From Erwinia sp. S63 (GTDB taxonomy: Bacteria; Pseudomonadota; Gammaproteobacteria; Enterobacterales; Enterobacteriaceae), in NCBI RefSeq assembly GCF_016625195.1, contig NZ_JACVUP010000007.1, positions 124,001 through 188,000 on the forward strand: a stretch of 64,000 nt of DNA, written 5' to 3'. The translations under genes and the position numbers were made by a program. The notes beneath the pieces were generated by a model, which was not told the DNA's origin, ran no database searches, and saw nothing but the letters and a program-made list of their open reading frames with translations. Positions 9,001 through 18,315 of the stretch are shown piece after piece (position 1 is the stretch's first letter; every line of letters starts with the position of its first letter).

Positions 9001-9441
9001 TTAATTTGAAATGACAGCTTCAATCGCTGGCAAGGTCGCAGCCGACAGCAACTGCTGCAGGCGGGATTCGTCGCTGAACACTTCGGCCAATGCGGTAATC
9101 ATCTGGATATGATCGTCGCCGGAGAGCGCGCACAGCATGATGATGACGTAAACCGGATCGTTTTCATCCGCTTCAAAGCTCACACCGTTCTTCACATGCA
9201 GCAACGACAAGCCATTCTTACGTGCGCCTTGTTCCGGACGGGCATGCGGCATCGCCAGGCCTGGAGCCAGTACGTAATAAGGCCCCAGTTCGGCATGCGA
9301 AGTGAAGATGGCATCGAGATAGGCTGGGGTAATCGCGCCTTCAGCCAGCAGCGGCTCAGCGGATAAACGCACCGCCTCCTGCCAGTTGCTGACCTGATCT
9401 ACGATGCGGATATGTTGCGGTGTCAGCCATTGAGTGAGCAT
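9001..9441 (-). CDS. PTS EIIA subunit, mannitol/fructose/ascorbate-type
   Basis: A 146-residue EIIA-2 domain protein. The active-site histidine is H66 in GLAMPHARPE, followed by the family segment V-VIIMLCALSGDDHIQMI. It is the first gene of the leftward PTS operon. It accepts phosphate from HPr and passes it to the EIIB protein. Two LacI-type operators sit 79-125 bp upstream of its start. Confidence 0.9.
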   Translation of the reverse strand: MLTQWLTPQHIRIVDQVSNWQEAVRLSAEPLLAEGAITPAYLDAIFTSHAELGPYYVLAPGLAMPHARPEQGARKNGLSLLHVKNGVSFEADENDPVYVIIMLCALSGDDHIQMITALAEVFSDESRLQQLLSAATLPAIEAVISN

Positions 9442-9519
9442 CAGTAATTCCTGGTTATTCGTCGATGGAGTGCACTTTAGGTGATTTTCTCAGCGCTTTT
9501 CTGTGATGTTTGTCGCAAA

Positions 9520-9566
9520 AGTTAGCGCTAACACGGATGTTGTTAAAAACTGTGTTATCGCTAACA
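9520..9566. promoter_or_regulatory. Pair of LacI-family operators controlling the PTS operon
   Basis: AGTTAGCGCTAACA (9520-9533) is a perfect palindrome apart from its ends, and TGTTATCGCTAACA (9553-9566) is a near copy. Their centres are 33 bp apart, about three helical turns, which allows cooperative binding. Both lie in the spacer between EIIA and the divergent lacI-type gene. The central CGCT resembles GntR/LacI-family sites. Confidence 0.75.
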
Positions 9567-9735
9567 TTTTTGTGCAGCCCGTTTGTCATCGTTGCAAGCA
9601 CCTGACATGCTCCGAGAATCTGAAAATCCTCAGCAGGTAAGGCGTGCCCGAATCTGTGGTTATTAACGTGGCACGTTGACGCATTTGGTTTTAAGCTGCG
9701 TGCGGGCATTTGTAGCGAGTCAGTTAGGAGAAGGC

Positions 9736-10761
9736 ATGGCAGAAAAAAAACGGCGCGGTACCGGCAAAAGCACACTGGCCGATGTTGCCCGTTTGGTCGG
9801 CGTGAGCACCATGACGGCATCACGTGCGTTGCGCATGCCGGAGAAAGTCTCACCTGAAATTCGCGCCAAAATTGATGCGGCCGTCACCGAGTTGGCCTAT
9901 GTGCCGAACATCCAGGCGCGTAATCTGGCATCTGCATCATCGAAGCTGATCACCATGGTGGTGCCATCGTTCGCCACGCCGGGCAGTGCGATTGTGTCGG
10001 AAGCGCTGCAGGAGATCCTGCGTCCGCAGGGCTATAACATGATGTTGGCGGAAGCCAACCACTCGGCGGCGGAAGAGAGCGAATTAATTGAGATGTTGCT
10101 CTCGTACAATCCGGCCGCCATGGTGCATTTCAACTTCGACAATGCCGCCGAAGCCCATCGTTTGCTGAGTAATTCCGGCCTGCCGGTGATGGATATCGGC
10201 GGTGTGCATCAGGAATCTGCGGGTATTAGCATTGGTGTCGATTACGCTAAAGCGATTCGCCAGCTGGTGCAGAGTTTGGTGGAACGTGGTTATCGTCATC
10301 TCGGCTTACTGTGTACGCAAACCAATACCACGATTTTTCGCCAACTGCTGAATGGCTGGCACAGCGGCATGCTGGCATCAAATCAGGCGCCGCACCGCGT
10401 GGTGACCTCGCCGAAAATGCCGACCTTTGCCGCGGGACATAGCCTGCTGGCGGAGATCCGGCTGACCTGGCCTGAACTGGATGTGCTGATTTGTACCAGC
10501 GATGAAGTGGCCTGTGGTGCCATCATGGCTTGCCACGCCGCAGGCATATCAATTCCCAGCCAGCTGGCGATTGCCAGCATCGGTGGCGGCCCATTGGCAG
10601 CAGTCTGCTCACCGCCGCTCACCAGCGTGGTCCTGCCTTATGAAGAGATGGGGCGCACGGCGGGCAAGCGCTTACTCTCCGCATTGAAAGGCGATGAGCC
10701 ACCTGCCATCAACGAACTGCCGGTACAGCTCAAGCTGCGTGCCAGCACGCACAAGATGTAA
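9736..10761 (+). CDS. LacI-family transcriptional regulator of the adjacent PTS operon
   Basis: A 341-residue regulator. The N-terminal LacI helix-turn-helix with hinge (residues about 13-60, TLADVARLVGVSTMTASRAL) is followed by a periplasmic-binding-protein-like sensor domain. The ATG at 9736 follows AGGAG by about 6 nt. The HTH is of the GntR (gluconate) subgroup in style. Divergent placement and the two nearby palindromes indicate control of the EIIA-EIIB-EIIC-epimerase operon. The inducer is presumably the transported sugar or its phosphate. Confidence 0.88.
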   Translation: MAEKKRRGTGKSTLADVARLVGVSTMTASRALRMPEKVSPEIRAKIDAAVTELAYVPNIQARNLASASSKLITMVVPSFATPGSAIVSEALQEILRPQGYNMMLAEANHSAAEESELIEMLLSYNPAAMVHFNFDNAAEAHRLLSNSGLPVMDIGGVHQESAGISIGVDYAKAIRQLVQSLVERGYRHLGLLCTQTNTTIFRQLLNGWHSGMLASNQAPHRVVTSPKMPTFAAGHSLLAEIRLTWPELDVLICTSDEVACGAIMACHAAGISIPSQLAIASIGGGPLAAVCSPPLTSVVLPYEEMGRTAGKRLLSALKGDEPPAINELPVQLKLRASTHKM

Positions 10762-10854
10762 TCCTGCGGCATCGCGTACATGAGATGTGACTCTGCGTGC
10801 GGTGCTTTTCCCAGATTCATCAAATCCTTATCATTACTAAGGCATTGATAACCC

Positions 10855-10882
10855 TTTTACCGATCATGATTTTAACTATAAT
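10855..10882 (+). promoter_or_regulatory. Candidate sodA promoter
   Basis: TTTTAC (10855-10860), a 16-nt spacer and a perfect TATAAT (10877-10882) lie 67 bp before sodA. The flanking sequence is AT-rich. The TTATCATTACTAAGG stretch just upstream may hold Fur or SoxS contacts, but none can be assigned firmly. Confidence 0.5.
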
Positions 10883-10948
10883 GATCCGACTGCTTACGCG
10901 GCACCCTGATAAGGTGATGCTGCAAAACACTAAATGGAGAGGAAGAAC

Positions 10949-11566
10949 ATGAGTTATTCACTGCCATCCCTGCCTTACGCGTACGACGCACTGGAACCAC
11001 ACTTCGACAAGCAGACGATGGAAATCCATCACTCTAAACACCACCAGGCTTACGTTAACAACGCGAATGCAGCGCTGGAAGGTACCGAATTCGCTAACCT
11101 GCCGGTTGAAGAACTGATCGCTAAACTGGATCAACTGCCAGCAGATAAAAAAGGTCCACTGCGTAACAACGCAGGCGGCCACGCTAACCACAGCTTCTTC
11201 TGGAAAGGCCTGAAACTGGGCACCAGCCTGCAAGGCGAACTGAAAGCCGCGATCGAAAAAGATTTCGGCAGCGTTGAAGCTTTCCAGGCTGAGTTCGAGA
11301 AAGCTGCTACCACCCGTTTCGGTTCAGGCTGGGCGTGGCTGGTGAAAAAGGGCGACAAGCTGGCTGTGGTTTCAACCGCAAACCAGGACAGCCCACTGAT
11401 GGGCGAAGCCATTTCTGGCGCATCCGGTGAGCCAATCATTGGTCTGGATGTGTGGGAACACGCTTACTACCTGAAGTATCAGAACAAACGTCCTGACTAC
11501 ATCAAAGCGTTCTGGAACGTGGTGAACTGGGACGAAGCAGCTGCACGTTTCGCTGCAGCTAAGTAA
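10949..11566 (+). CDS. sodA: Manganese superoxide dismutase
   Basis: A 205-residue cytoplasmic Mn-SOD that dismutates superoxide. Metal ligands are H27, H81, D167 and H171 (DVWEHAYY), counting the initiator methionine. Length and sequence closely follow E. coli SodA, with one residue fewer in the ALEG-TEF loop. The start at [10 protein letters not shown] follows GGAGAGGAAG. An upstream in-frame ATG at 10934 overlaps this ribosome binding site and is rejected. A strong terminator follows at 11591. Confidence 0.97.
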   Translation: MSYSLPSLPYAYDALEPHFDKQTMEIHHSKHHQAYVNNANAALEGTEFANLPVEELIAKLDQLPADKKGPLRNNAGGHANHSFFWKGLKLGTSLQGELKAAIEKDFGSVEAFQAEFEKAATTRFGSGWAWLVKKGDKLAVVSTANQDSPLMGEAISGASGEPIIGLDVWEHAYYLKYQNKRPDYIKAFWNVVNWDEAAARFAAAK

Positions 11567-11590
11567 GTTCAGGCGATAGCCAACGCACAC

Positions 11591-11619
11591 AACCGGTGAA
11601 GCTGCTTCACCGGTTTTTT
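11591..11619 (+). terminator. Rho-independent terminator of sodA
   Basis: AACCGGTGAAG (11591-11601) pairs perfectly with CTTCACCGGTT (11605-11615) across a CTG loop, followed by a T-run. Confidence 0.92.
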
Positions 11620-11688
11620 CTTTACGAAATCTAAACACTTCTTAAACCACTTCAATGTTCTGCCTGCTATAAATCTCGTTAGAGTAGT

Positions 11689-11723
11689 TATTAACCTGCC
11701 GTTGATAATTTGGGGCATATAAT
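11689..11723 (+). promoter_or_regulatory. Candidate PhoP-type promoter of the virK/ybjX homologue
   Basis: TATTAA-N5-CGTTGA (11689-11705) matches the (T)GTTTA direct repeat at 4 of 6 bases per half. It has the exact 11-bp period and lies 12 bp before a perfect TATAAT (11718-11723). No normal -35 is present. That spacing is the PhoP box architecture, and YbjX/VirK relatives are PhoPQ-linked. The half-sites are degenerate, so this is a hypothesis. Confidence 0.35.
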
Positions 11724-11757
11724 GCCTGCAGTTGATCAAACGAAAGTAAAAATAATT

Positions 11758-12744
11758 ATGTCTACTATCACTACCCCTGTGGCGAATAAAGATTCGTCGG
11801 AATCCCTGTTTTTGCCATTAATTCGCGGCAACGTCAGACCCGATAAGTTATGGAATAGCAAAATGTTCCGCCTTAAATTTGCTTTAAGGTCTTTCATCTT
11901 TCCGGTTACGACGTTTAATTACCTTCACGAGTTAGCGAAACTGCCGTTTCTGCCACAACTGCTGAAAATGCAGGGGTTGCTGCCGGCTAAACCGCATCGT
12001 CCTTACCTACGCGCGGGCTTCAGCGTGGCACAGCGTGCGCAGGCACTGCTTGACCATTACACACTGATGGATCAATTGGATAATGCCAAACTGCGCCAAT
12101 TATTGCTGAGCCCGGTGTTAAATGTGATTGCTGCGTTTAACGGAAAAAATGATGAGGCTTTTGTCATTAATTGCTGCCCTGGACATTTTGATCGTGAAGG
12201 TGAAATAACCCTGACACTGCATTATCAAACCATGAATATTGCGTCGCTCTCCTTTTCTATTATTCAGGAGAACAATCAGCGCACTTTAATGATTGGCGGA
12301 TTGCAGGGACCGCGCAAACATATCTCTAATGATGTCATTCGGGATGCGACGAAAGCCGCCCACGGCCTCTTCCCAAAACGTGTGTTGATGGAAGCGGTGT
12401 TTATTCTGGCGCAACAGTGCGGGGTGCAGGCGATCAGTGCGGTAGGGGATACCACGCATGTGTTTCGCAGCCTGCGTTATCGCCACAGTAAAGGTGATAA
12501 GTTCTTTGCCAGCTACAGCGAGTTCTGGCTGTCACTAGGCGGAGAAGCCCGGGCCGATGAACTGTTTACGTTGCCGCTGCACATGGAAAGGAAAGCGCTG
12601 GAAGAGATTGCCAGTAAGAAACGTGCGGAGTATCGCCGCCGCTATGCACTGCTGGATGCGTTGAACACCCAGGTGCTGCAGGCAGCAGGGGTTGAACCTG
12701 TGCAGGAAGAGCGCGCAGAACGCGACGTGTCACACGCCGCGTAA
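11758..12744 (+). CDS. VirK/YbjX family protein (DUF535)
   Basis: A cytosolic protein of the VirK/YbjX family (328 residues from the ATG at 11758). Conserved stretches are LPAKPHRPYLRAGFSV, GREGEITLTLHYQT-like, TLMIGGLQGPRK, DATKAAHGLFPKR, SAVGDTTHVFRSLRY, KFFASY-EFWLSLGGE and EIASKKRAEYRRRYALLD, all close to E. coli YbjX. Homologues are linked to antimicrobial peptide resistance and virulence factor export, but the biochemical role is unclear. The start is uncertain: an ATG at 11722 would overlap the TATAAT at 11718, making that mRNA nearly leaderless. MSTITT at 11758 aligns better with the family but has a weak ribosome binding site. Confidence 0.85.
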   Translation: MSTITTPVANKDSSESLFLPLIRGNVRPDKLWNSKMFRLKFALRSFIFPVTTFNYLHELAKLPFLPQLLKMQGLLPAKPHRPYLRAGFSVAQRAQALLDHYTLMDQLDNAKLRQLLLSPVLNVIAAFNGKNDEAFVINCCPGHFDREGEITLTLHYQTMNIASLSFSIIQENNQRTLMIGGLQGPRKHISNDVIRDATKAAHGLFPKRVLMEAVFILAQQCGVQAISAVGDTTHVFRSLRYRHSKGDKFFASYSEFWLSLGGEARADELFTLPLHMERKALEEIASKKRAEYRRRYALLDALNTQVLQAAGVEPVQEERAERDVSHAA

Positions 12745-12751
12745 TCGGGTA

Positions 12752-13114
12752 TCAGAACGGCTGCTTCGCGTAGCCGGTCATCACCTTCAGCCCCATCTCA
12801 CGTCCCAGTGCGGTCATGGGATGCACCACCACCAGGCCGCGCACGCTTTTCTTGAATGCGCCCATGTTGGCTTGTTCTTTTTTGGTGATCTCACGGCTGA
12901 AGCCCAGCTTCTGCAGCTGTTGTGCTTCTTTGCTCAGTTTTTCATCGCGAACACTGCGCAGACGTTCAATTTCCTGCACCAGCTTCTCTTTTTCACGCAG
13001 CAACTCGCCGAGTTTTTCGGCATCGCCAGATTCCAGCAGCTGGGGCTCTTTGCGATTCAATGCGTCCAGTTGATCACTGAGCAGTTTGATCTCGGCTTTT
13101 TCTTGTTCTTTCAT
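12752..13114 (-). CDS. yibL: YibL family ribosome-associated protein
   Basis: A 120-residue protein nearly identical in its C-terminal half to E. coli YibL ([28 protein letters not shown]). The N-terminal half is a charged coiled coil (residues about 1-65). The start at MKEQEKAE is chosen to match the family, although an in-frame ATG exists at 13156. YibL has been reported to associate with ribosomal subunits. It lies downstream of mtlR as in E. coli, converges on the VirK/YbjX gene, and the E. coli gene yibT is missing between mtlR and yibL. Confidence 0.93.
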   Translation of the reverse strand: MKEQEKAEIKLLSDQLDALNRKEPQLLESGDAEKLGELLREKEKLVQEIERLRSVRDEKLSKEAQQLQKLGFSREITKKEQANMGAFKKSVRGLVVVHPMTALGREMGLKVMTGYAKQPF

Positions 13115-13202
13115 CAGGGGAAACTCGTTAAGGAAAACAGGCAAAGGATACATCAAAACGGGGCGATTTTGCAGCGGGGCGGATTTGTCACGCCATCCAC
13201 GC

Positions 13203-13781
13203 TTAAACTGCAGGCTTCTTAAATGCCTGCTTGTGCGAAATGCGTGATATCAGCTCGGTGAGCGACAGCACCATGGTAGAGCGCACCATTTGCAGATAGC
13301 GCTGCTGCTGCATACTGCGTAATGCTTCGTCGTCACGGGTGAAGTCAGGTTGAGGCGGCCACGCTACAACACAGTGCAGTTCACCAAAGGGTCCCAAAAT
13401 CTCATCGTCAGTAAAGCGATAATCACTGGTGTCGTGATTGAGTTCTTCACGCAGCGCCAGCAGCAACTCACAATCTTCATACTCATGGCGATTAATCACG
13501 CCCAAACCGTAAATCAGTTTTAGACGCACCGACAGTTCGCCCAGCGGTCCGTCGCCGAGCAGCAGGGGTTCGACCGCATACTTCACGGCGTAATCATCTT
13601 TGCGGAATACCTGCAATACCAGCAGGTTGACCGCTTCAGCCAATAGCTCAACGGCGGCGATCAGGAAGCTTCTCACCGATCGACCGGCGTTCAGGCGCTC
13701 AAGCACCCGGTTTTCAAAAGCTTGCTTCTCTTCCATTATTGCCTGCATCGTTCCACTACCGCCGACGGGCACGGTTGGCAC
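13203..13781 (-). CDS. mtlR: Mannitol operon repressor MtlR
   Basis: An all-helical protein of 192 residues from a GTG start at 13781, or 181 from the ATG at 13748. It matches E. coli MtlR closely ([53 protein letters not shown]). MtlR represses mtl expression without a recognisable DNA-binding domain and can bind HPr. It is the last gene of mtlADR, 31 bp after mtlD. The start is uncertain because the E. coli protein carries a longer N-terminal tail. Confidence 0.95.
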   Translation of the reverse strand: MPTVPVGGSGTMQAIMEEKQAFENRVLERLNAGRSVRSFLIAAVELLAEAVNLLVLQVFRKDDYAVKYAVEPLLLGDGPLGELSVRLKLIYGLGVINRHEYEDCELLLALREELNHDTSDYRFTDDEILGPFGELHCVVAWPPQPDFTRDDEALRSMQQQRYLQMVRSTMVLSLTELISRISHKQAFKKPAV

Positions 13782-13812
13782 CGCGCCCGAGTGAGCTATT
13801 AAAAGGCGCGCA

Positions 13813-14961
13813 TTATGCCATAGCGTTGTAAGCGCTCACCACTGAGGTGACCACTTCGCTATTGGCTTCCAGCCCAGAGATCTCGGCCAGCGTCGCCTGC
13901 GGGCCTTTTTCAGCCAACAGGGCAGCCAGTTCCTGCGCCTGTGGATCGGCTTCGCTGCGGTAGTGCATCGCGGCAGCAATACCCTGCACCAGATTGGCAT
14001 GTGGCAGGTGGTACTCAAGGGTACCCAGCGTGGGCTTGATCAGGCGATCGCCCGCGCTGAGTTTACGCAGCGGCTGGCGGCCAACACGTTCCACATCGTC
14101 CTTCAGGTACGGATTCTCAAAACGTGTCAGGATTTTCTGGATGTAAGCAGCGTGTTTGTCGGCATCAAAGCCATAACGCTTGATCAGCACTGCGCCGCTT
14201 TCCTGCATCGCACCCTGCACCACGGCACGCACTTTCTCATCCAGAATCGCATCACGGATGGTGGCGTGGCCGGCTAACTGGCCAAGATATGCGGTGATGG
14301 CATGGCCGGTGTTCAGCGTAAAGAGTTTGCGCTCGACAAACGCCATCAGATTGTCGGTCAGTTCCATGCCTGGAATGTTCGGCAATTCACCTTTGAACTG
14401 GGTTTTATCCACAATCCACTCGCTGAAGGTTTCAACGGTGACTTCCAGCGGATCGTTGCTGCCGGCTTCAGAAGGCGGCACGATGCGGTCAACAGCAGAG
14501 TCCACGAAGCCCACATGCTCTTCAACCCACGCGTGATACTGTTCTGGCAGTGCTTTCAGTACGTGTTGCTTCAGCTGGCTGGTGCCGCGCACCATGTTTT
14601 CACAGGCGATGATATTCAGCGGACGGACATTACCGTTGTCGCTGCGTTTGGCCAGACCCTTCGCTACACCGCCCGCGATGCGCTCCAGAATCTGCGGACC
14701 AACCGCCGTGGTAACGATATCAACCTCAGCAATCAGCGTGACGATGTCGTCGCTGGTGCTGTTCACTGCGCTAACGCCGGTAACGATTTCGACTTTTGCC
14801 TGCTCGCCAACCACATGAACTGGATACTCATGACGGGCGTTAAGGGCATCCAGAACCACCTGATTCACATCCGCGAACACCAGTTCGATACCGGCATCAG
14901 CCAGCAACTTACCGATAAAACCGCGACCGATGTTACCTGCTCCAAAATGTAACGCTTTCAT
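13813..14961 (-). CDS. mtlD: Mannitol-1-phosphate 5-dehydrogenase
   Basis: A 382-residue NAD-dependent dehydrogenase, the same length as in E. coli, that oxidises mannitol 1-phosphate to fructose 6-phosphate. The start [17 protein letters not shown] carries the NAD-binding GxGxxGRG. A start at 14979 is rejected because the family begins at MKALHFG. It follows mtlA by 94 bp. The spacer has an inverted repeat (GGGCGGGCAA / TTGCCCGCCC around 14990-15030) that may limit expression relative to mtlA. Confidence 0.97.
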   Translation of the reverse strand: MKALHFGAGNIGRGFIGKLLADAGIELVFADVNQVVLDALNARHEYPVHVVGEQAKVEIVTGVSAVNSTSDDIVTLIAEVDIVTTAVGPQILERIAGGVAKGLAKRSDNGNVRPLNIIACENMVRGTSQLKQHVLKALPEQYHAWVEEHVGFVDSAVDRIVPPSEAGSNDPLEVTVETFSEWIVDKTQFKGELPNIPGMELTDNLMAFVERKLFTLNTGHAITAYLGQLAGHATIRDAILDEKVRAVVQGAMQESGAVLIKRYGFDADKHAAYIQKILTRFENPYLKDDVERVGRQPLRKLSAGDRLIKPTLGTLEYHLPHANLVQGIAAAMHYRSEADPQAQELAALLAEKGPQATLAEISGLEANSEVVTSVVSAYNAMA

Positions 14962-15055
14962 AAATTTGACCCATATCAAATGACGAAAGGGCGGGCAAAT
15001 CCGCCCCGTATAAGTGGGACGGGCTTGCCCGCCCCAGGGAAGTTAAAACGTGCTG

Positions 15056-16981
15056 TTACGCTTTTGGCGACAACAGGTCCAGCACATCCTGCACGCTGGT
15101 GGTGTTTGCCAGCTTCTCAATCACGCTGTCATCATCCAGCGCGTTGGTCAGGCTGGTAATCACCTGGATATGTTCGTTATTGCGAGCCGCAATACCGATC
15201 ACCAGGCGCGCCACGTCATCGGCTTCTTCGCCAAACAGCACGCCCGCTGGGTACTGGCAGAACACCACGCCAGTTTTCAGCACGCGATCTTTGGCTTCCA
15301 CGGTGCCGTGTGGCACAGCGATAGACTCACCGAGATAAGTCGGGGTCAGCTTTTCACGCTCCAGCATCGCTTCAACGTATTCTGGCTGAACATAACCGCC
15401 TTTCACCAACTGCTCACCGGCAAAACGAATCGCCTGCTCTTTATTGCTGGCGCTCAAGCCGAGGAACACGTTATCCGCGCCCAGTTTGAATAAGTTAGCG
15501 CTGCCGTCATCGTAGCTGTCTGCCAACGTGGTCTGCACGGTTTCACGATGTGCTTCGCTGCGGTTAGCGGCAATCAGACGTTCAGTCAGATTGCTGTACA
15601 GTGCGCTATCGAGGAAGTTGTTCAGCGAAATATGCTGCGCCTGCGGTGCCTGGCGCATCGCACGCTCGGTCAGATCGCGGTGAGTAATCACCAGATCCAC
15701 ATCGCCCGGCAGTGAGTTAATCGCGCTGTTGGTCACCGAGATATTGCTCAGGCCGGCATCCTGCACTTTCTTACGCAGCACACCTGCACCCATGGCGCTG
15801 GAACCCATACCGGCGTCACAGGCGACGATGATTTTACGCACGTGGCTCACATCAACACTGTTGGCATCGGCGATAACCGGAGAACCGGCAACGGCCTGAC
15901 CTTTAGACTGCGCTTTCATATCACGCATACGCTGAGTCGCAGCTTCGATGTCGTCATCTTCTTTTACTTTGCTGGTTTTCAGCAGGATAGAAGAGACCAC
16001 GAAGGAGACGGCAAACGCCGCGATGATGGCCGCGATGTTGGCGAAGTATGCGCCTTTTGGCGTCATCGCCAGTACTGCGAGAATAGAACCCGGAGACGCT
16101 GGAGACACCAGACCGCCGTTCAGTACGGTCAGGGTGAACACGCCTGTCATACCACCGAGGATCACTGCCAGCAGCAGACGTGGCGCCATCAGCACGTACG
16201 GGAAGTAAATTTCGTGGATACCGCCGAGGAAGTGGATGATTGCCGCACCGCCTGCAGACTGTTTGGCGCTACCACGACCAAAAATCATATAGGCAACCAG
16301 CACACCCATACCAGGGCCTGGGTTCGCTTCGATCAGGAAGAAGATGGATTTACCGGCTTCGCTGGCCTGCTGGATACCCAGTGGCGAGAAGATACCGTGG
16401 TTAATGGCGTTATTGAGGAACAGGATTTTCGCCGGTTCAACAAAGATAGAGGTCAGTGGCAGCAGGTTGTTCTGCACCATCAGGTTTACGCCCGCCGCGA
16501 GGATGTGCGACAGACCTTCAACCAGTGGACCGATGCCGATGAACGCCAGCAGCGCCAGCAGCATGCCGATGATACCGGCTGAGAAGTTGTTAACCAGCAT
16601 CTCGAAGCCGCTTTTGATCTTACCATCAACCATACGGTCAAAGGTTTTGATCGCCCAGCCACCCAGCGGACCGGCAATCATCGCGCCGAGGAACATTGGC
16701 ATATCCGCACCGACGATCACGCCCATGGTGGTGATTGCACCGACCACGCCGCCGCGATCGCCGCCTACCAAGCGTCCACCGGTGAAACCGATCAACAATG
16801 GCAGCAGGTAAGTGATCATAGGGCCGACGAGTTTCGCCAGCGTTTCGTTTGGAATCCATCCGGTTGGGATGAACAGTGCTGTGATGATACCCCAGGCGAT
16901 AAACGCACCGATGTTTGGCATCACCATGTTACTCAGAAAACGACCAAAGCTCTGGACCTTGACCTTCGCTGATGAGGACAT
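15056..16981 (-). CDS. mtlA: PTS mannitol transporter subunit IICBA
   Basis: A 641-residue fused PTS permease that imports D-mannitol and phosphorylates it to mannitol 1-phosphate. The EIIC membrane domain spans about residues 1-340 and includes GGIHEIYFPYVLM. The EIIB phospho-cysteine is C388 in VACDAGMGSSAMG. The EIIA phospho-histidine is H558 in SIAVPHGTVEAKD. The start MSSSAKVKVQSFGRF matches E. coli, and the in-frame codon at 17011 is not used. It leads the mtlADR operon, with several CRP sites upstream. Confidence 0.97.
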   Translation of the reverse strand: MSSSAKVKVQSFGRFLSNMVMPNIGAFIAWGIITALFIPTGWIPNETLAKLVGPMITYLLPLLIGFTGGRLVGGDRGGVVGAITTMGVIVGADMPMFLGAMIAGPLGGWAIKTFDRMVDGKIKSGFEMLVNNFSAGIIGMLLALLAFIGIGPLVEGLSHILAAGVNLMVQNNLLPLTSIFVEPAKILFLNNAINHGIFSPLGIQQASEAGKSIFFLIEANPGPGMGVLVAYMIFGRGSAKQSAGGAAIIHFLGGIHEIYFPYVLMAPRLLLAVILGGMTGVFTLTVLNGGLVSPASPGSILAVLAMTPKGAYFANIAAIIAAFAVSFVVSSILLKTSKVKEDDDIEAATQRMRDMKAQSKGQAVAGSPVIADANSVDVSHVRKIIVACDAGMGSSAMGAGVLRKKVQDAGLSNISVTNSAINSLPGDVDLVITHRDLTERAMRQAPQAQHISLNNFLDSALYSNLTERLIAANRSEAHRETVQTTLADSYDDGSANLFKLGADNVFLGLSASNKEQAIRFAGEQLVKGGYVQPEYVEAMLEREKLTPTYLGESIAVPHGTVEAKDRVLKTGVVFCQYPAGVLFGEEADDVARLVIGIAARNNEHIQVITSLTNALDDDSVIEKLANTTSVQDVLDLLSPKA

Positions 16982-17131
16982 AAACCCACCCCTTATTGAG
17001 ACGCGCTGCAATAAGAGCGCGGTTGTTTTTGTTAAGACTTTTATTGAGCCGTTCCGGCGCGGGCCGTGGCATCACTGTATGCACGCGGACTCTAGCACTA
17101 GTTTATTACGCTGCGTAGCATCCGGAGTAAG

Positions 17132-17308
17132 TGTGATGCAGATCACGCAAAATTGGGGTGGTCAGGGTGCTATAAGGTGATGAAGATCACATAAATAGGG
17201 TGTAAAAAAAGTACGAAGGCGAAATTTTAAACAAAACAACGAGATAAATGTGACTTAAGTCACCTTTGTAGCCGTATGGTTTGTTTCATAAGTGTGATTA
17301 AGATCACA
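17132..17308. promoter_or_regulatory. Cluster of four CRP-binding sites upstream of mtlA
   Basis: Four TGTGA-N6-TCACA-type sites are visible: TGTGA-TGCAGA-TCACG (17132-17147), GGTGA-TGAAGA-TCACA (17176-17191), TGTGA-CTTAAG-TCACC (17249-17264) and a perfect TGTGA-TTAAGA-TCACA (17293-17308). A half-site, TCACA at 17337-17341, could be a fifth. The 479-bp spacer 16982-17460 between mtlA and yiaF otherwise holds only the mtlA leader and a hairpin. Multiple CRP sites are also known for E. coli mtlA. Confidence 0.85.
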
Positions 17309-17418
17309 AACTATTTTTGGTCGAAAATGCGCCAGATCACACAATAGCGATGCAGATAAGTGAGGTGTAAGGAAGTGACGAAAAATCTGAAAGATACACT
17401 GAAGAGTTTGTCAGGGAA

Positions 17419-17440
17419 GGGGCGACCTGATGGTCGCCCC
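17419..17440 (-). terminator. Hairpin downstream of yiaF
   Basis: GGGGCGACC (17419-17427) pairs perfectly with GGTCGCCCC (17432-17440) across TGAT, about 20 bp past the yiaF stop. It lacks a clear T-run on the minus strand, so it may be a weak terminator or mRNA 3' stabiliser. Confidence 0.55.
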
Positions 17441-17460
17441 TGAACGCCTAAAAAGCGAAG

Positions 17461-18174
17461 TTACAAACCACCCTGCACGGCATTTTGCGCCTGAGTCAGG
17501 GCTTGTGCATTGCTGGAAAGGTTGCTCATCAGGGTGTTGTACTGCGTGGCCTGATCCTGCGTCGGGAACTGGACGCCGCCATCGTTGAAGGTCACACGCG
17601 TGCCCTGCGACTGCAGATAATCACCGGTTTGCACCGCCGCCTGGCTCAGCGCCTGCAGCTGCGGCAGCAGCGGAATCAGCGTACCCGCCGGCTGCGTCAC
17701 CACTTTGGCGTACACGCTGTCATACACTTTCTTCAAATCGTCTGGCTGCTTCAATGTGGCTTTGCTGCTGTCGGCCTGCATTTTGGCGCTCTGAATCTGC
17801 TGAGACAGCACACTCAGGTTGCCACTGGCCTGACGCAGGCTATCACGACGGGTCAGGTAGTCTTGTGGCACGCGAATCGCGGCCAGTTCATCAACCACCG
17901 GACGCATGCCTTGCTCAACCGCCTGATTGGCCTGCTGTGAGAAGCCATACAAAATGGCGTAGTCGCCCGCGTAGTTGCCAAAAGTCTGCTTCTGGTTTTC
18001 GCTCAGGCTGGGCAGATGCTCGCCGCTGCGCATTGCGGTGTTCTGCAGGAAGTCGGTGAAGGCTTTACGCTGATCGCCTTCTTTATCGCCACAGGCGGTA
18101 AGTTGCAGCACAACCAGTGCGCTGATCATAAGCATGCCGGTACGCATCCAGATGCGGGATAATCCTGACGCCAT
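17461..18174 (-). CDS. yiaF: DUF3053 lipoprotein YiaF
   Basis: A 237-residue predicted lipoprotein. The signal peptide ends in the lipobox LQLTAC with the lipidated cysteine at C28, followed by GDKEGDQRKAF as in E. coli YiaF (FDKEGDQRKAF). Helical stretches fill the rest. The protein should be membrane anchored in the envelope. Its function is unknown. It is monocistronic, with a 140-bp gap to the gamma-glutamyltransferase homologue. Confidence 0.9.
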   Translation of the reverse strand: MASGLSRIWMRTGMLMISALVVLQLTACGDKEGDQRKAFTDFLQNTAMRSGEHLPSLSENQKQTFGNYAGDYAILYGFSQQANQAVEQGMRPVVDELAAIRVPQDYLTRRDSLRQASGNLSVLSQQIQSAKMQADSSKATLKQPDDLKKVYDSVYAKVVTQPAGTLIPLLPQLQALSQAAVQTGDYLQSQGTRVTFNDGGVQFPTQDQATQYNTLMSNLSSNAQALTQAQNAVQGGL

Positions 18175-18315
18175 GTTGAACTCCTGTTATGGCTAAATTC
18201 GATTCGGTGGGAATGGTCCTAAAGGATAGTGCAATGGCCTGGCGTGTACAACGGGTTGAGAGGCGGCAAACGGTGGGAAAAGGCGCACTTTGGTGCGCCC
18301 CACTGCGGTTACGAT

